Made by a program: the position numbers and the translations under genes. From Candidatus Bathyarchaeota archaeon RBG_13_60_20 (GTDB lineage Archaea > Thermoproteota > Bathyarchaeia > TCS64), in the NCBI GenBank assembly GCA_001775965.1, contig MEZG01000069.1:1-7256 (forward strand): 7,256 nucleotides of DNA, read 5' to 3'. This document shows, in pieces, positions 5,743 through 7,256 of the stretch; within the stretch, counting starts at the first letter, position 1; every line of letters starts with the position of its first letter. Under the pieces are notes generated by a model, which saw nothing but the letters and a program-made list of their open reading frames with translations, had not been told where the DNA came from and made no database searches.

Positions 5743-6465
5743 ATGGGTAACTTGATCAGGGCCGTCACCTTCGACCTCTGGAACACGCTGGTCCACAACA
5801 GGAACTACGGCGAGTTCAGGCTGCCGAAGCTCAAAGAATTTCTGAGGGCCAACGGCGTGGAGCTGGACGACGCCCGGCTCCTAGAGGTCTACCAGGCCGG
5901 GTTCAGGTACAGCTCGGAGCTACACAGGGCCAGCGGCCGCAGGCACGTTCACACCGGCGAGATCGTGGGCCACGTAGTGGACCAGGTGGGCCTCAGTGGC
6001 AGGTGCGACTGGACGCCGCTGGTGGAGTCCTACGAAGAGGCCATCCTCAGCGAGCCGCCGAGGCTCAGAGATGGTGCCCGCGATACCCTGGAGGCTCTCC
6101 GAGGCAGGGTCAGGATGGGGCTGATAAGCGATACCGGGACGAGCCCGGGCCGCGTCGTCAGGCGCATCCTGAACGATTATAGTGTTCTTCAATACTTCGA
6201 CGTGACGGTGTTCAGCGACGAGGTGGGCTACTGTAAGCCCAACGAGGTCGTGTTCAGGCTGGCCCTGGAGACGCTGGGCGTGGAGCCCGGCGAGGCGCTG
6301 CACGTGGGCGACCTGCTCAAGAACGACGTGGCGGGGGCGAAGAGGGCGGGCATGCACACGGCGTGGCTCAAGACCACGGATCAGGAGTACCCGCCGGAAG
6401 ACGCACCGGAATACATCATAACGAGCCTCACGGAAATCATCGGGATCGTCGAATCCGCGGGGTGA
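5743..6465 (+). CDS. HAD-superfamily hydrolase (FDLWNTL subfamily), intact paralog
   Basis: A complete 240-residue HAD protein of the haloacid dehalogenase/phosphatase superfamily, probably cytosolic. Motif I is FDLWNTL at 10-16 with nucleophile Asp11, motif II ISDTG at 128-132 with Ser129, motif III Lys165 in CKPNEVVF, motif IV GDLLKND at 189-195 with Asp190 and Asp195. A helical C1-type cap is expected at about 17-108. The usual second Asp of DxD, the general acid/base of phosphatases, is Trp13. Haloacid dehalogenases also lack that Asp, so the reaction cannot be assumed to be phosphate hydrolysis. It is colinear with the preceding frameshifted copy and shares 14 of its first 16 residues, which points to tandem duplication. 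The ATG start aligns with the paralog. The 3' end overlaps the last 29 bases of the opposite-strand methyltransferase remnant. Substrate unknown. Confidence 0.93.
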   Translation: MGNLIRAVTFDLWNTLVHNRNYGEFRLPKLKEFLRANGVELDDARLLEVYQAGFRYSSELHRASGRRHVHTGEIVGHVVDQVGLSGRCDWTPLVESYEEAILSEPPRLRDGARDTLEALRGRVRMGLISDTGTSPGRVVRRILNDYSVLQYFDVTVFSDEVGYCKPNEVVFRLALETLGVEPGEALHVGDLLKNDVAGAKRAGMHTAWLKTTDQEYPPEDAPEYIITSLTEIIGIVESAG

Positions 6466-6567
6466 ACCGCCCAATCTTCTCAGCGTAGCGCCGGTACCCG
6501 TCGCTGAACCGGGCCGTGAGGAGCCGCTCCTCGGCATACACGAGCCTGGCAACCCCCACAACGGCTA

Positions 6568-6583
6568 GTATTGGTACCAATAC
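6568..6583. repeat. Palindrome copy 1, perfect over 16 bp
   Basis: GTATTGGTACCAATAC is fully self-complementary. On the minus strand it reads in frame as Val-Leu-Val-Pro-Ile at the start of the C-terminal methyltransferase fragment. Confidence 0.9.
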
Positions 6584-6614
6584 ATGTGGTTCAGCGACCT
6601 TTAAAGCCAGGACA

Positions 6615-6628
6615 TATTGGTACCAATA
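6615..6628. repeat. Palindrome copy 2, perfect over 14 bp
   Basis: TATTGGTACCAATA is fully self-complementary; the flanking bases do not extend the symmetry. Confidence 0.9.
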
Positions 6629-6675
6629 CACTCTGATATGCAAGCCTAAAGGGCAGGATGCAAATCGAGGCACCT

Positions 6676-6689
6676 TATTGGACTTAATA
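6676..6689. repeat. Palindrome copy 3, degenerate
   Basis: TATTGGACTTAATA keeps the outer TATTGG and AATA but differs at the four central positions, and its symmetry is largely lost. It may be a decayed copy or a chance match. Confidence 0.45.
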
Positions 6690-6714
6690 CCGCGGCTTGC
6701 TGACCACGGCACCG

Positions 6715-6732
6715 GGTATTGGTACCAATACC
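6715..6732. repeat. Palindrome copy 4, perfect over 18 bp
   Basis: GGTATTGGTACCAATACC is the longest perfect copy. Its inner 16 bases are identical to copy 1. Confidence 0.9.
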
Positions 6733-6799
6733 GTCTACACGGGATCGCTGTACCCCAACAGCCAGAGGAAACCGTGGAAGATGGCCTTGACGAGGAAGC

Positions 6800-6813
6800 T
6801 AATGGTACCAATA
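6800..6813. repeat. Palindrome copy 5, one mismatch
   Basis: TAATGGTACCAATA differs from the 14-base core at one position. It lies in the N-terminal methyltransferase fragment, where it codes in frame for Ile-Gly-Thr-Ile within a hydrophobic segment. Confidence 0.7.
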
Positions 6814-6993
6814 GCCGTCAGCGAGGCCCAGAGCCCGCTGGAACGCGGAACCTCTGCACCGCTGGTTCTACCCCTCCTCGCCCTGATCCCCGTGACCATG
6901 TCCTGAAGGTTGACGCCAATAAGAGTTAGAAGACCCAGCAACGTGGCTGAGGCGGCGAAGCCGGGAACCATGGCCCTGATCAGCGTGAAGCAG

Positions 6994-7001
6994 AATCAAT
7001 A
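6994..7001 (-). promoter_or_regulatory. TATA-like box of the methyltransferase remnant
   Basis: On the minus strand this reads TATTGATT, centred about 26 bases before the ATG at 6971 and within the 43-bp gap after the DUF362 gene. It suggests that the broken gene keeps its original promoter. Confidence 0.45.
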
Positions 7002-7014
7002 GTTGGATTGTGGG

Positions 7015-7256
7015 TCAGTTCACGTGGACGCTTATCCTGTCCTCGTCGCACGTGAATCCATAACCGGCGGCGTTCAGCTCCTCCATGGACAGCCTGAGCC
7101 AGTCCCCGAACCCGCCGCTCCGCGTGTTGTCGGGGTTCATGCTTGAGGCGTCGCCCAGATCGTAGGTATCGCATACGGCGCATAGCACGTGCTTCGCGGC
7201 CCAGTAGTCGAGGGCCACCGGGTCCGTGCTTGCCGCTACCACGTTGACCTCCGACG
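7015..7256 (-). CDS. DUF362-family protein, C-terminal part (gene continues past the window)
   Basis: The open frame enters from the right edge and ends at TGA 7015-7017, so only about 79 C-terminal codons are present. The segment STDPVALDYWAAKH is the conserved DUF362 pattern (A-S-x-D-P-V-A-L-D), followed by a cysteine-containing stretch (LCAVCD), SSMNPDNT and FGDWLRLSMEELNAAGYG, common near the end of these proteins. DUF362 proteins often occur with ferredoxin-like Fe-S domains, but none is visible in this fragment and the biochemical role is unsettled. A GTG at 7240-7242 could be mistaken for a start, but the frame is open beyond it and conserved sequence begins immediately. The 43-bp gap to the methyltransferase remnant on the same strand would allow joint transcription. 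Confidence 0.82.
   Translation of the reverse strand, partial: SEVNVVAASTDPVALDYWAAKHVLCAVCDTYDLGDASSMNPDNTRSGGFGDWLRLSMEELNAAGYGFTCDEDRISVHVN

Larger units (their letters stand above)
6568..6813. repeat. Cluster of five TATTGGTACCAATA palindromes
   Basis: Four good copies and one degenerate copy of a self-complementary element lie within 246 bases, centred near 6575.5, 6621.5, 6682.5, 6723.5 and 6806.5 (spacings 46, 61, 41 and 83). I see no copy elsewhere in the window. The spacers differ, although CCTTTAAAGCCAGGA (6598-6612) and CCTAAAGGGCAGGA (6647-6660) look related. The cluster lies in the gap of the broken methyltransferase gene and reaches into both recognisable pieces. It may be an operator array, a partition-like site, or a family of short palindromic insertions. 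Confidence 0.85.
6437..6971 (-). pseudogene. Broken isoprenylcysteine-methyltransferase-like (ICMT/PEMT-like) membrane protein gene
   Basis: Two separated pieces of one probable gene. The N-terminal piece starts at ATG 6971 with a TATA-like box 26 bases upstream and runs 78 codons to a TAG at 6735. It has hydrophobic segments at residues 4-22 and 49-72 with a basic linker between them. The C-terminal piece, in another frame, covers 48 codons from 6583 to the TGA at 6437. It shows the family ending: hydrophobic VLVPILAVVGV, then AEERLL, a Phe/Tyr-spaced segment (ARFSDGYRRYAEKIGRF) and TPR. The pieces are about 150 bases apart, too little for the missing membrane helices and the RHPxYxG-type SAM-binding motif, which I find in no frame. 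The gap carries palindromes of the TATTGGTACCAATA family. The ancestor would have been a SAM-dependent methyltransferase in the membrane; the present product is probably non-functional. The family call rests mainly on the C-terminal piece. Confidence 0.65.

Noticed and set aside
6568..6732. Insertion sequence or MITE bounded by copies 1 and 4
   Set aside because: No transposase, no clear target-site duplication, and internal palindromes of the same kind. The ends are palindromes rather than true terminal inverted repeats.
6437..6811. A 124-codon minus-strand frame containing Tyr-Trp-Tyr-Gln-Tyr repeats, as an intact gene
   Set aside because: Its only start near the 5' end is a TTG inside palindrome copy 5. 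The Tyr-Trp-Tyr-Gln-Tyr units are translated palindromes and only the last 48 codons resemble a protein family.
6568..6813. CRISPR array
   Set aside because: Repeats are only 14-18 bp and fully palindromic, spacing is 41-83 bases, spacers are uneven, and no cas gene is in the window.
6516..6929. A plus-strand 137-codon frame over the same region
   Set aside because: Low-complexity translation of the palindromes on the opposite strand, with no family resemblance; it lies across the methyltransferase remnant.

Overview
The window reads as chromosomal DNA of an archaeon. The strongest marker is a Taw1-type 4-demethylwyosine synthase, the archaeal enzyme of wyosine formation on tRNA-Phe. Most genes also have an archaeal TATA-like box about 25-29 bases before the start codon and no clear Shine-Dalgarno site, as expected for leaderless mRNAs. 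Coding DNA is GC-rich with arginine AGG used heavily, while several intergenic stretches are AT-rich. A thermoproteotal or Bathyarchaeia-like lineage seems plausible, but that placement is inference.

Left part (1-3600): an M32 metallocarboxypeptidase (+) converges on an isocitrate lyase/PEP mutase family enzyme (-), and the two coding regions overlap by 4 bases at their stops. The lyase gene diverges from taw1 (+) across an 85-bp two-way promoter region. A stand-alone GyrI-like ligand-binding protein and a tRNA-Gly(TCC) gene with encoded CCA follow on the same strand, each with its own TATA-like box.

Middle part (4224-4990): a GC-rich non-coding stretch holds competing inverted repeats. Next come a two-helix membrane protein of unknown function (-) and an AT-rich 280-bp region with a 38-nt imperfect palindrome overlapping two tandem 29-bp repeats, each containing a TATA-like box.

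Right part (4991-7256): two tandem paralogous HAD-superfamily genes (+). The first is broken by a one-base frameshift exactly at motif IV. Both have a Trp in place of the second Asp of the usual DxD motif. On the minus strand lie the remains of an isoprenylcysteine-methyltransferase-like (ICMT-like) membrane protein: its N-terminal and C-terminal ends are recognisable but the catalytic middle is absent. The gap is filled and flanked by a cluster of palindromes related to TATTGGTACCAATA. The window ends inside a DUF362-family gene (-).

The genes do not form one pathway. The most unusual items are the palindrome cluster in the broken methyltransferase gene, the repeat and hairpin region before the HAD pair, and the frameshifted HAD copy beside an intact paralog.
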